A stretch of 64,000 bases of DNA from Pseudovibrio sp. Tun.PSC04-5.I4. Lineage in GTDB: Bacteria > Pseudomonadota > Alphaproteobacteria > Rhizobiales > Stappiaceae. Of this stretch, positions 1 to 8,895 are shown one piece after another. The first letter of the stretch is position 1. Each line of letters starts with the position of its first letter. The DNA is taken from positions 455,001-519,000 of the forward strand of contig NZ_FNLB01000006.1 in the NCBI RefSeq assembly GCF_900104145.1, given 5' to 3'. A program made the position numbers and the translations under genes. A model generated the notes under the pieces. The model was given only the letters and a program-made list of their open reading frames with translations. It searched no databases and was not told the origin of the DNA.

Positions 1-394
1 TTATGGTTCTTGCAATTTCTTTCGGCGTAGTTGGCATGCCCAGTTCATGGGCAAGCACGTTTGCAGTTCCAAACGGAATAATCGCCAGATGCGGTTTCAT
101 TCCTCGGCCCAGCATGGCAGAGGCGGCCTCGCTGACAGATGAATCACCGCCAGCAACTGCCAATATATCCACGTCCAGATCAGGATCGGCACACGTCTCT
201 CCAATCTCGCTGGCACGCTCGGTGAGCCTCAGGTCCACCTTCAAGCCAGCCTCTTCCAGATGCTTCACAATTTCAGTGATGCGTTGAAACCGGAATGAAG
301 TGGCTGTCGGGTTTGCAAGAATAAGCACGCGCTTGTTTTTGCGCGACTTTATCCGTGTCGTATTCTGCGGGGAGGAGGGGAGTTGATCTCCCAT
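1..394 (-). CDS. Diacylglycerol/lipid kinase family protein (partial)
   Basis: N-terminal part of a DAGK catalytic-domain protein; the C-terminus lies beyond the left edge. About 131 residues are visible. They carry a Rossmann-like start (VLILANPTA), the nucleotide-binding GGDSSVSEAA, and IPFGTANVLAHELG, which matches the phosphate-binding GTxN region of the family. The usual GGDGT is GGDSS here. Members phosphorylate diacylglycerol or related lipids with ATP at the membrane; the substrate here is unknown. ATG 394 is chosen because AAGGA lies about 7 nt upstream. An in-frame ATG at 415 lies just after the rnhA stop and has no clear Shine-Dalgarno. It is probably the last gene of the ispH-thrB-rnhA transcript. 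Confidence 0.8.
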   Translation of the reverse strand, partial: MGDQLPSSPQNTTRIKSRKNKRVLILANPTATSFRFQRITEIVKHLEEAGLKVDLRLTERASEIGETCADPDLDVDILAVAGGDSSVSEAASAMLGRGMKPHLAIIPFGTANVLAHELGMPTTPKEIARTI

Positions 395-416
395 GAGACT
401 GTCCTTGGCTTCCATA

Positions 417-869
417 TTATCTTGAGGATTGGAAGGGTTTCATGCCCCTCCGTGCAAGCTCATCAGCTTGTTCGTTTTCCTCATGGCCTGCGTGACCCTT
501 CACCCAGTGCCAAGCCACATCATGGCGTTGTGCGGCTGCATCCAGCAACTGCCACAGCTCTGCATTTTTTACCGGAGAGTTTGAGGCAGTCCTCCACCCC
601 TTCCGTTTCCAATTATGCATCCACTGGGTAATGCCGTTTTTCACGTAGGAGCTATCGGTGTAAAGATCCACCGAACACGCCCGTTTCAAGGAGTCGAGTG
701 CTTGAATAGCGGCTTGTAATTCCATGCGGTTGTTGGTGGTATCACGCTCACCGCCGCACAGTTCTTTTTCATGCTCGCCGAAGCGCAGCAAAACACCCCA
801 GCCGCCGGGACCAGGATTGCCAGAGCATGCGCCATCGGTCCAAATCTTTACACGTGTGGTATCGCTCAT
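417..869 (-). CDS. rnhA: Ribonuclease HI
   Basis: Endonuclease that cuts the RNA strand of RNA-DNA hybrids. The 150 residues match the family length. The catalytic set is complete: Asp12 (in TDGACSGNPGPGGWG), Glu50 (NNRMELQA), Asp72 (YTDSSYV), His126 (KGHAGH) and Asp136. The start codon overlaps the stop of thrB in an ATGA, so translation is probably coupled. ispH-thrB-rnhA is a recurring alphaproteobacterial order. Nothing looks missing or odd. Confidence 0.97.
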   Translation of the reverse strand: MSDTTRVKIWTDGACSGNPGPGGWGVLLRFGEHEKELCGGERDTTNNRMELQAAIQALDSLKRACSVDLYTDSSYVKNGITQWMHNWKRKGWRTASNSPVKNAELWQLLDAAAQRHDVAWHWVKGHAGHEENEQADELARRGMKPFQSSR

Positions 870-1831
870 TTGTCCAACCCGTATGCGCCAGCGTTTTCTA
901 CGCCGCGATGGAACCTAAGTTTATGCAGGTATTCAAGGGGATCTTTAGGAACCACCAATGCGCCTTCGGGCACAGACAGCCAGTCATAAAGGCGTGTCAG
1001 CAGGAAACGCAAAGCAGCACCGCGACACAACAGTGGCAGATTATCAAATTCTTGTTCGCTGAAGGGGCGTACACTGCGGTACCCTTCCAACAGTGCCCGG
1101 GCTTTGGTGACATTGAACATGCCATCCGGCTCAAAACACCATGCATTGATGCAGATCGCCACATCATAGGCAAACGCGTCATTGCAGGCAAAGTAGAAGT
1201 CAATCAGACCTGATAGGTCTTTACCGAGATAAAAAACGTTATCCGGGAATAAATCAGCATGGATCACACCGCTTGGCAGATCCTTTGGCCACAACGCCAG
1301 TAGCTCATTCAGTTCTTCCGTCAGTTCCTCGGCAAGACCCACTTTCACTTCATGTGCACGATCACGGCTGGCATCCAACAAAGGCGCCCAGCCATCAACG
1401 CTGAGTGAGTTCGGGCGCTTGATCTCAAAGTCAGCGCCAGCAAGGTGCATGCGTGCCATTCCCTTGCCAAGTTCACTGCAATGAACCAGCTGCGGTCTGC
1501 GAACCCACATGCCATCAAGAAAGGTGACCATAGCAGCAGGACGGCCCGCGAGCTCACCTAGCATCTTGCCATCGCCATCAATCAAAGGTGTCGGGCAGGT
1601 CATGCCATTGGCGGCAAGGTGTTGCATGAGCCCAAGGAAAAACGGCAGGTCGTCTGGATTAACCCGTTTCTCATAGAGCGTCAGGATGTAGTAACCCGTC
1701 TCAGTGTGAACCAGATAGTTAGTGTTTTCAACGCCTTCAGCAATGCCCTTGTAGGAGAGCAATTTGCCAATGTTGAAGCGGTCGATGAAAGCGCTAAGCT
1801 CTACATCGGAAACATCGGTATATACAGCCAT
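866..1831 (-). CDS. thrB: Homoserine kinase (type II, aminoglycoside phosphotransferase fold)
   Basis: Phosphorylates L-homoserine with ATP in threonine synthesis. At 321 residues it is the APH-fold type common in alphaproteobacteria, not the GHMP-fold E. coli ThrB. Visible marks are the N-terminal GIAEGVENTNYLV nucleotide loop (residues 29-41), the catalytic-loop motif VIHADLFPDN (His191, Asp193) and the metal-binding IDFYFACND (Asp211). It starts 2 nt after the ispH stop and its own stop overlaps the rnhA start, so the three genes form a tight operon. Confidence 0.95.
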   Translation of the reverse strand: MAVYTDVSDVELSAFIDRFNIGKLLSYKGIAEGVENTNYLVHTETGYYILTLYEKRVNPDDLPFFLGLMQHLAANGMTCPTPLIDGDGKMLGELAGRPAAMVTFLDGMWVRRPQLVHCSELGKGMARMHLAGADFEIKRPNSLSVDGWAPLLDASRDRAHEVKVGLAEELTEELNELLALWPKDLPSGVIHADLFPDNVFYLGKDLSGLIDFYFACNDAFAYDVAICINAWCFEPDGMFNVTKARALLEGYRSVRPFSEQEFDNLPLLCRGAALRFLLTRLYDWLSVPEGALVVPKDPLEYLHKLRFHRGVENAGAYGLDK

Positions 1832-1833
1832 AA

Positions 1834-2829
1834 CTATTCAGCAGGTCTTGTTTCGCCCACAAGGGGAGTAGCCCGCAACTCTTTCGGTAGATTGAATGCA
1901 ATATTTTCTTCTGCTGTTGTAACCGTTTCCAGTGTCACATCAAAATGCAGACGGAAGGCTTCAACAATTTCTTCGACAAGAATCTCAGGTGCAGACGCGC
2001 CAGCAGTGATGCCGAGGGTCTTTACGCCTTCAAAATCGCCCCAACATATCTCGGAGGCTCGTTGAATAAGGTATGCCTTTTCACAGCCAGCCCGCTCACC
2101 CACTTCACGCAGGCGTTTGGAATTGGAGGAGTTTGGCGCACCAACGACAATCATTGCATCGCACTGCGGCGCAATATGCTTTACCGCGTGCTGACGGTTT
2201 GTGGTGGCGTAGCAGATGTCATCTTTGTGCGGTTTGGTGATGGTCGGGAACCGCTCTTCAAGTATTTCGACGATCTCTTGTGTGTCATCAACAGATAGTG
2301 TGGTTTGTGATATCCACGCTAATTGTCTGTCTGTTTTCGGTGCAAACTGACGTGCATCCGCCGCTGTTTCAATAAGGCTCACACGCCCCTCGGGGAGTTG
2401 ACCCATTGTTCCCACAACCTCAGGGTGTCCTTTGTGGCCGATCAGCAATATTTCGCGGTCACGTCTGTCATGCAGAATCGCTTCTTTATGCACCTTGGAA
2501 ACCAGCGGACAAGTCGCATCAAGGAAGAACAGATTACGCGAACGCGCAACTTCAGGAACAGACTTTGGCACCCCATGCGCAGAGAAGATCACAGGACGGT
2601 CATTATCTGGAATTTCGTCTAATTCCTCAACGAAAACAGCACCTTTGTTACGAAGAGATTCCACCACATATTTGTTGTGAACGATCTCGTGGCGCACGTA
2701 AACTGGCGCGCCGTACTTCTCAAGGGCAAGGTCCACAATCTGGATTGCGCGATCAACACCGGCACAAAAACCGCGTGGAGCGCAAAGAAGAACTTTGATC
2801 GGTGCCTTTGGGGTCGGCGAAACCTGCAT
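1834..2829 (-). CDS. ispH: 4-hydroxy-3-methylbut-2-enyl diphosphate reductase
   Basis: Last step of the MEP isoprenoid pathway, giving IPP and DMAPP; an iron-sulfur enzyme. It has 331 residues. The three cluster cysteines are Cys22 (PRGFCAGVDRA), Cys107 (LDATCPLVSKVH) and Cys206 (DDICYATTNRQ). The proton-relay Glu lies in GHPEVVGTMGQ (Glu137), and SSNSKRL contacts substrate. An AGGAA lies upstream of ATG 2829. It is first in the operon with thrB and rnhA, so the promoter should lie in 2830-3041. Confidence 0.97.
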   Translation of the reverse strand: MQVSPTPKAPIKVLLCAPRGFCAGVDRAIQIVDLALEKYGAPVYVRHEIVHNKYVVESLRNKGAVFVEELDEIPDNDRPVIFSAHGVPKSVPEVARSRNLFFLDATCPLVSKVHKEAILHDRRDREILLIGHKGHPEVVGTMGQLPEGRVSLIETAADARQFAPKTDRQLAWISQTTLSVDDTQEIVEILEERFPTITKPHKDDICYATTNRQHAVKHIAPQCDAMIVVGAPNSSNSKRLREVGERAGCEKAYLIQRASEICWGDFEGVKTLGITAGASAPEILVEEIVEAFRLHFDVTLETVTTAEENIAFNLPKELRATPLVGETRPAE

Positions 2830-3041
2830 TGTCTATTCCTGAATTTTGACTTTGAGCAATTGAAGGATGTTGACCGGATCTGTCAAGAAAAAGTAGCTGC
2901 TCATCTGAGCAAGAGGGCATAAAACAGTTCAGCCAAAGCCTGCTCAGGCACAAACTGAAGGTTTCAAGTATATGTCGTATCTCGCCATTTGCACCTCCTG
3001 CTGTTATAGGAACTTAAACTCCAGATAACTATGGGATTCGC

Positions 3042-3629
3042 ATGGTGGGCACTCAAGTCGCTAATACATTGCTCAAAAATACAGGACGGGCACTCCTTCT
3101 GATTGGAATAGGCGCCTCGCTAGCTGGGTGTGGAAGCATAATGTCTTCTGATTCAGATTTGGAAGCCTCCAGCTCAGAAGCTCCGGCGACTGAGAGAACA
3201 TTTGACCTGTCTGTGCTTCAGGCACCAGCCATGTGTCCGTCTCTGCAAGAGCTTTCGGGAACGACCATTCTCGCGAAATACCCACGTGGTAAGGAAAAGA
3301 CGCCGGAAAACCTGACTTTCCAGGCCGTTATCACAGACTGGGCGCGCACCTGCAAACGGGTCGGCAAAGACTCTGCAATGAAGCTGGGTATCGCTGGAAA
3401 CATAACACCGGGTCCTGCATGGAAAGGTGGAGAGATCTTCTTGCCTATCCGTGTTGCCGTCACAAATGAAGTGGATGACGTGGAAAAAACCACCTACTCC
3501 AAACTGTTTAGCGTTCCGGTCACTTTAGGGGCTGGTTCACCGTCCGCCACATGGGCCTTTGTGGAAGAAGGTATTATCCTTCCGAATGAGACGGGCCAAA
3601 ATGTCGTGTTTGGATTCGACGAAAACTAA
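3042..3629 (+). CDS. Putative lipoprotein of unknown function
   Basis: A 195-residue exported protein. An N-terminal basic segment and the hydrophobic stretch ALLLIGIGASLAGC end in a lipobox with Cys30 as the likely lipidated residue, followed by a Ser/Asp/Glu-rich linker. The rest is a soluble domain of about 140 residues with Cys73 and Cys106, which could form a disulfide. I do not recognise the family. It is transcribed away from ispH and sits alone upstream of the glycine riboswitch. The ribosome binding site before ATG 3042 is weak. It is a confident gene with an unknown role. Confidence 0.75.
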   Translation: MVGTQVANTLLKNTGRALLLIGIGASLAGCGSIMSSDSDLEASSSEAPATERTFDLSVLQAPAMCPSLQELSGTTILAKYPRGKEKTPENLTFQAVITDWARTCKRVGKDSAMKLGIAGNITPGPAWKGGEIFLPIRVAVTNEVDDVEKTTYSKLFSVPVTLGAGSPSATWAFVEEGIILPNETGQNVVFGFDEN

Positions 3630-3756
3630 AAAATGGGTTAGTAAGGCTTCACAGCTTGGCGTCACATTGTCACGTCAGCCTTTTTTCTTGCATGTTGCAG
3701 CAAGGAAAAAAGAATTCATGCGCCGGCCCTGAGGAGGGGGTGGCGTGTGGTAACGC

Positions 3757-3981
3757 TGTGCGGGAGAGAATAAGACAGATCGCTGGATTATCGCCGAAGG
3801 AGCAACCGCCCCGGAAACTCTCAGGCAAAAGGACCGCACAGTAAGCAACACTCTGGAAAGCAGCGCCTGTCGCACACTATTCCTCCAGGAATATACGACA
3901 GGGTACTCACCGAAGGAGTAATCGTTCTGATCTGCGGAAGGTCAGAGCGGGAAATCTCTCAGGTTCTCGAGACAGAGGGGG
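3757..3981 (+). promoter_or_regulatory. Tandem glycine riboswitch upstream of gcvT
   Basis: Two glycine aptamers in series. Aptamer I is closed by a perfect 7-bp P1 (TGTGCGG 3757-3763 with CCGCACA 3834-3840). It holds the conserved CCGAAGGAGCAA and GGAAACTCTCAGGCAAAAGG blocks. Aptamer II is closed by CTCTG 3851-3855 with CAGAG 3973-3977 and holds ACCGAAGGAGTAA and GAAATCTCTCAGG. Known members usually turn the glycine cleavage operon on when glycine is plentiful. I see no strong intrinsic terminator between 3982 and gcvT at 4050, so the switching step may be translational or use a weak structure. Confidence 0.95.
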
Positions 3982-4049
3982 CGTGCTCAGATCATTCCAT
4001 ATGATTGGGATGGTCGTTGACGTGTACGCTACTGTCTTGAGAGGCTCCT

Positions 4050-5192
4050 ATGGCTGAATCCGCTGATCTGCTACAAACACCGCTTTTCGATCTACATAAT
4101 GAGCTGGGTGCCAAGATGGTGCCGTTCGCTGGCTACGGTATGCCGGTGCAGTACCCACTCGGCGTTCTCAAAGAACACCTCTTCACCCGCGAAAGCGCAG
4201 GCCTGTTTGACGTTTCCCACATGGGGCAGGCATTCCTCATCGGTCCAGATCATGCAACAACTGCTGCAGCTCTGGAAACGCTCGTTCCTTCCAACATGAA
4301 GGAACTGAAGCCGGGCAAGCAGCGTTACACTGTACTGCTGAACGACAATGGCTGCATCATTGATGACCTCATGGTCTCCCGCCCACCTGCTGCTGAAGAC
4401 GATGGCCGTTTGATGCTGGTTGTAAATGCTGCCTGCAAAGACAACGACTACAAAGTCATCGCGGCTGCTCTTCCTGACAATGTGAAGCTTGAGATTGTTG
4501 AAGACCGCGCCTTGATCGCGCTTCAAGGGCCAAAAGCTGCCGAAGTTATGGTGCTGCACGCTCCGGAAGCTGCCGACATGGGCTTCATGGATTCCCGTCC
4601 ACTGGAGTTTGACGGCATTTCCGTTATCGCCTCCCGCTCTGGTTACACCGGTGAAGACGGTTATGAGATCTCCATTCCAGCTGGTGCCGCAGAAGCAGTT
4701 GCCAAAGCATTGCTTGCAGATGACCGGGTAGAAGCCATTGGCCTTGGTGCACGTGACAGCCTCCGCCTTGAATCCGGCTTATGCCTCTACGGTCACGACA
4801 TTGACGAAAACACAACACCGGTAGAAGGCAATATCACCTTCTGCATGCAAAAACGCCGCAAAGAAGCTGGCGATTTTCCGGGCGGTGAACGTGTTCTCAA
4901 ACAGCTTGCTGATGGTGTTCCAAACTTACGGGTTGGCCTGAAGCTGGATGGCCGTGCACCAGCACGGGAAGGCGCAGACATTCGCGTGCCGGGCACCGAA
5001 GAAATAATCGGTCGCGTCACATCGGGTGGATTTGCACCAACGCTCAATGCTCCAATCGCCATGGGATACGTTGCGGCGCATCTTGGAGAGCTTGGCACGG
5101 AGCTGGAGCTTGTCGTTCGTGGCCGTGCACTGACAGCCACAGTAACAGGCATGCCATTTGTTGAGCAGCGCTACTACCGCAAACCAAAATAA
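4050..5192 (+). CDS. gcvT: Glycine cleavage system T protein (aminomethyltransferase)
   Basis: Transfers the methylene group from aminomethyl-lipoyl GcvH to tetrahydrofolate and releases ammonia. The 380 residues are the normal length. Typical blocks are the N-terminal TPLFDLHNELGAKMVPFAGY, DVSHMGQ, NGCIIDDLMV with the catalytic Asp near residue 105, and the C-terminal MGYV...TGMPFVEQRYYR. A GAGAGG ribosome binding site lies 6-11 nt before ATG. It is the first gene after the glycine riboswitch and leads gcvT-gcvH-gcvPA-gcvPB. Confidence 0.97.
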   Translation: MAESADLLQTPLFDLHNELGAKMVPFAGYGMPVQYPLGVLKEHLFTRESAGLFDVSHMGQAFLIGPDHATTAAALETLVPSNMKELKPGKQRYTVLLNDNGCIIDDLMVSRPPAAEDDGRLMLVVNAACKDNDYKVIAAALPDNVKLEIVEDRALIALQGPKAAEVMVLHAPEAADMGFMDSRPLEFDGISVIASRSGYTGEDGYEISIPAGAAEAVAKALLADDRVEAIGLGARDSLRLESGLCLYGHDIDENTTPVEGNITFCMQKRRKEAGDFPGGERVLKQLADGVPNLRVGLKLDGRAPAREGADIRVPGTEEIIGRVTSGGFAPTLNAPIAMGYVAAHLGELGTELELVVRGRALTATVTGMPFVEQRYYRKPK

Positions 5193-5261
5193 TATCTGCT
5201 GGGGTGCAAGGCTACCCCTAACCAGAAACAATCGACACACGACAGTGTAGGGAACACGCAC

Positions 5262-5633
5262 ATGACTACATATTTCACGACAGACCACGAATGGCTGAAA
5301 GTTGAAGACGGCGTTGCAACCGTTGGTATTACCAATTTCGCACAGGCTCAGTTGGGCGATGTTGTGTACGTAGAGCTGCCAGAAACTGGCAAAACTCTCG
5401 CACAAGGTGATGACGCAGCCGTTGTTGAATCCGTGAAAGCAGCTTCTGAAGTTTATGCTCCAGTTGATGGCGAAATCGTAGAGGGCAACGAACTCCTCGT
5501 CGAAGAACCTGCAAAGGTCAATGAGGATTCGGAGGGCGTTGCATGGTTCTTCAAAATCAAACTCGGCAATGTTGCACAGCTGGATGTGCTGATGAACGAA
5601 GCTGAGTACAAGGCCTTCGTCGAAACGCTGTAA
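5262..5633 (+). CDS. gcvH: Glycine cleavage system H protein (lipoyl carrier)
   Basis: Small lipoylated shuttle protein that carries the aminomethyl group between the P and T proteins. It has 123 residues. The lipoylation lysine is Lys59 in VVESVKAASEVYAP, and the fold start FTTDHEWLKVEDGVATVGIT is canonical. It lies 69 nt after gcvT with no terminator between them, so it is in the same transcript. Confidence 0.97.
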   Translation: MTTYFTTDHEWLKVEDGVATVGITNFAQAQLGDVVYVELPETGKTLAQGDDAAVVESVKAASEVYAPVDGEIVEGNELLVEEPAKVNEDSEGVAWFFKIKLGNVAQLDVLMNEAEYKAFVETL

Positions 5634-5752
5634 AGCGAAAGCTGTTCACCTCCCGCTGCGCACCCTATCCAAGCTATGTGTGGCAGGAACTGGCAAAAGC
5701 CGTAAGAATGCTTTTGCTGCATTGTGCATCAGAAATCTGGTGGAGAAAGATC

Positions 5753-7102
5753 ATGCGGTATCTTCCGCTTTCAGACAACGACCGCGCTGACATGTTAGCG
5801 CGTGTCGGTGTAAGCTCAATCGATGAGTTGTTCGCCGATATTCCAGAGGCCGTTCGCCTTGAAGAACTGACAACATTGCCACGTCGCAAGACGGAAATGC
5901 AGGTAGAGCGACAGCTCTCCAAAATGGCAAACAAGAATGTCAGTGCTGGATCTCTCCCGTTCTTCGTAGGGGCCGGTGCCTATAAACACCACATTCCAGC
6001 AACAGTGGATCACCTGATCCAGCGCTCTGAGTTTTTGACCAGTTACACACCGTATCAGCCAGAAATTGCTCAGGGTACGCTGCAGACGCTCTTCGAATTC
6101 CAGACACAGGTGGCAAACCTGACTGGAATGGACGTTGCAAACGCCTCCATGTATGACGGCTCCACCGGGACCGCAGAAGCTGTGTTGATGGCGCACCGCG
6201 TCACCCGCAAGAAAAAAGCAATCCTCTCCGGTGGTCTGCATCCGCAGTACCGTGAGGTTGTGGAAGGCATTACACGCAAACTGCCGGGCGGTTCTGTTGT
6301 GTCTTTGCCAGCTGATCCAATGGGCACAGAAGATATTCTGGCGCAGATTGATGATGAGACCTCCTGTGTGGTTGTTCAGTCTCCATCCTTCTACGGCCAG
6401 TTGATTGATCTGAAGCCGATTGCAGAAAAAGCCCATGCCCACAAAGCCCTGCTGATTGCAGTCTTCACCGAAGTTATTTCCCTCGGTCTGGTTGAAAGCC
6501 CGGGCGCACAGGGCGCGGACATCGTGGTTGGCGAAGGCCAGTCCATCGGTAACCCGCTGACCTTCGGTGGTCCTTACGTTGGTCTGTTTGCGACACGTCA
6601 GAAATACATTCGCAACATGCCGGGTCGTCTGTGTGGTGAAACCACAGATGCAGAAGGCAAACGCGGCTTCGTGCTAACGCTCTCCACGCGTGAGCAGCAT
6701 ATTCGCCGTGATAAAGCGACTTCCAACATCTGCACCAACTCCGGTCTGTGTTGTTTGGCATTCTCCATTCATATGACCTTGCTGGGTGAAAGCGGTATGA
6801 CCCGTCTTGCACGCATCAACCACATGAATGCAGTGAAGCTGGCAGATGCACTGGCAACCGTTGAAGGTGTTGACGTGCTCAACTCTTTCTTCTTCAACGA
6901 GTTCACCATTCGCGTTCCTGCAAATGCAAATGATGTGATTGAAGCTCTGGCAGTCAACGGCGTTCTTGGCGGTGTTCCTGTTTCCCGTCTGGATACATCC
7001 GGCGGCGAGTTGGACAATCTGATTGTTGTTGCAAGCACCGAAGTCAACACCGACGAAGACCGTGCTGCCTATGTGGAAGCTCTGAAGGAGGTGCTCGCAT
7101 GA
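5753..7102 (+). CDS. gcvPA: Glycine dehydrogenase (decarboxylating) subunit 1
   Basis: N-terminal half of the split P protein; with GcvPB it forms the PLP enzyme that decarboxylates glycine onto GcvH. ATG 5753 gives 449 residues beginning MRYLPLSDNDRADML, the usual start of the family, with GGAG 7 nt upstream. An upstream in-frame extension to 5678 encodes a Trp/Cys-rich stretch unlike the family and is rejected. Characteristic blocks are FVGAGAYKHHIP, SYTPYQPEIAQGTLQ and LSTREQHIRRDKATSNICTN. The stop overlaps the gcvPB start. Confidence 0.95.
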   Translation: MRYLPLSDNDRADMLARVGVSSIDELFADIPEAVRLEELTTLPRRKTEMQVERQLSKMANKNVSAGSLPFFVGAGAYKHHIPATVDHLIQRSEFLTSYTPYQPEIAQGTLQTLFEFQTQVANLTGMDVANASMYDGSTGTAEAVLMAHRVTRKKKAILSGGLHPQYREVVEGITRKLPGGSVVSLPADPMGTEDILAQIDDETSCVVVQSPSFYGQLIDLKPIAEKAHAHKALLIAVFTEVISLGLVESPGAQGADIVVGEGQSIGNPLTFGGPYVGLFATRQKYIRNMPGRLCGETTDAEGKRGFVLTLSTREQHIRRDKATSNICTNSGLCCLAFSIHMTLLGESGMTRLARINHMNAVKLADALATVEGVDVLNSFFFNEFTIRVPANANDVIEALAVNGVLGGVPVSRLDTSGGELDNLIVVASTEVNTDEDRAAYVEALKEVLA

Positions 7103-8670
7103 CTATGGTTCATCAGGGTCGTCCGACCCGCGCTGGCGAAGCTGGCTCTCCAGAAACGCACCGCACCTTCACCGGCAACAAAGCGCTGGACATGGAAGAG
7201 CCGTTGATCTTCGAGATCGGCCACAAGGACAATTGCGGCGTTGATCTGGATGACCCGGAAGTGTTTGCACCGCGCCTTGGCACGCACCAGCGTGAAACTG
7301 CAATCGACCTTCCTGGTTTGTCCGAACCGGAAACAATGCGCCACTACGTGCGTCTGTCTCGTAAAAACTATGCAATTGATGCTGGCCTGTATCCACTTGG
7401 CTCCTGCACCATGAAGCATAACCCGCGCCTTAACGAAAAAATGGCGCGCCTGCCAGGATTTGCAGATATCCACCCGCTGCAACCAATCTCAACCGTTCCC
7501 GGTGCATTTGAGCTGATTTCGGAGCTGGCTGATTGGTTGATGGAACTGACAGGCACCAACGCTGTTGCAATGAGCCCGAAAGCCGGCGCGCATGGCGAAC
7601 AGTGTGGCATGATGGCGATTAAACACGCTATTGCTGCCAGAGGCGAAGAACGCTCCATCGTTCTGGTTCCTGAAAGTGCCCACGGTACAAACCCGGCAAC
7701 GGCCTCGCTGGTTGGGTACAAAGTTGTTTCCATTCCTGCACGCGATGACGGAACCGTTGCTGTAGATGCTGTGATCGAGAAAATTAAGGCCCACGAAGGT
7801 CAGATCGCAGCCCTCATGCTCACCAACCCGAACACATGTGGTTTGTTTGAGCCGGAAGTGATTGAAATTGCCAAGGCAGTTCATGATGCTGGCGGTTACT
7901 TCTACTGTGATGGTGCAAACTTCACCGCGATCGTTGGTAAAGCAAAACCGGGTGATCTTGGCATTGATGCCATGCACATCAACCTGCACAAAACCTTCTC
8001 CACACCGCATGGCGGTGGTGGCCCAGGTTCTGGTCCTGTTGTGCTTTCAGATCGGTTGGCCCCATACGCACCTCTTCCGTTCATTCGCAAAAATGGCGAC
8101 GAGCTGGAAGTTGTTGAAACTGAAGACCAGTTGAAGGAAGGCGAACAGCCATTTGGCCGTATGACAGCCTTCCACGGTCAAATGGGCATGTATGTTCGCG
8201 CACTTTCCTACATGCAATCTCATGGCTCTGATGGCCTTAAACAGGCTTCTGAAGATGCTGTGCTCAACGCAAACTATGTCCGCGTTGGCCTTCAGGATGT
8301 CATGAGCCTTCCATTCGGCATTAAGCCTTGCATGCATGAAGTGCTCTTTGATGACACGTTCCTCAAGGGCTCCGGTATATCCACACTCGATTTTGCAAAA
8401 GCAATGATCGATGAAGGCTATCACCCAATGACCATGTACTTCCCGTTGGTGGTAAGTGGTGCAATGTTGATTGAGCCGACAGAAAGCGAAAGCCGAGCGT
8501 CTCTGGATCTGTTCGTAGCAACACTGCGTGATCTGGTGATGAGTGCAAAGGCTGGGGAAACCAGCCGCTTTGAAGGCGCACCGTTCCTTGCTCCTCGTCG
8601 CCGTCTGGATGAAACCGGTGCTGCGCGTAATCCAATTCTCAAATGGGTGCCACCTGTGCCATCCATTTGA
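7099..8670 (+). CDS. gcvPB: Glycine dehydrogenase (decarboxylating) subunit 2
   Basis: C-terminal, PLP-binding half of the split P protein, 523 residues. The Schiff-base lysine is Lys298 in NLHKTFSTPHGGGGPGSGPV. PLYPLGSCTMKHNPR and SAHGTNPATASL are typical of the family. It overlaps gcvPA by 4 nt (ATGA), suggesting coupled, equimolar synthesis of the two subunits. It is the last gene of the riboswitch-controlled operon and is followed by an intrinsic terminator at 8761. Confidence 0.96.
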   Translation: MTMVHQGRPTRAGEAGSPETHRTFTGNKALDMEEPLIFEIGHKDNCGVDLDDPEVFAPRLGTHQRETAIDLPGLSEPETMRHYVRLSRKNYAIDAGLYPLGSCTMKHNPRLNEKMARLPGFADIHPLQPISTVPGAFELISELADWLMELTGTNAVAMSPKAGAHGEQCGMMAIKHAIAARGEERSIVLVPESAHGTNPATASLVGYKVVSIPARDDGTVAVDAVIEKIKAHEGQIAALMLTNPNTCGLFEPEVIEIAKAVHDAGGYFYCDGANFTAIVGKAKPGDLGIDAMHINLHKTFSTPHGGGGPGSGPVVLSDRLAPYAPLPFIRKNGDELEVVETEDQLKEGEQPFGRMTAFHGQMGMYVRALSYMQSHGSDGLKQASEDAVLNANYVRVGLQDVMSLPFGIKPCMHEVLFDDTFLKGSGISTLDFAKAMIDEGYHPMTMYFPLVVSGAMLIEPTESESRASLDLFVATLRDLVMSAKAGETSRFEGAPFLAPRRRLDETGAARNPILKWVPPVPSI

Positions 8671-8760
8671 GCCCTAACTCGCATAAAGAGTGTTCCCGGA
8701 ATGCGGCTTCCGTTTTCGGGACTACGATAAAAATAAAAGTGGGTTTTACAATTTGAACTT

Positions 8761-8796
8761 GCCCGGTTTCTTGAAAAAGACACCGGGCTTTTCTTT
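8761..8796 (+). terminator. Intrinsic terminator of the gcv operon
   Basis: The 7-bp stem GCCCGGT (8761-8767) / ACCGGGC (8782-8788) is followed by TTTTCTTT. It lies 90 nt after the gcvPB stop. Confidence 0.85.
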
Positions 8797-8895
8797 GCTT
8801 GTTTTTTGGAGCTGAAAAGAAGCGGATACTGAGAAGCTTCAGACCGGACTTGGGTCTAGATCTGTTTAAAAAAGCATCAAAGAAGTGAGGCGGAT

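Noticed and set aside
3675..3875. Minus-strand 66-codon frame
   Set aside because: It lies across aptamer I of the glycine riboswitch; chance frames on this RNA are common.
5678..5752. 25-codon upstream extension of gcvPA
   Set aside because: A Trp/Cys-rich sequence unlike the family; ATG 5753 has GGAG at the right distance and the canonical N-terminus.
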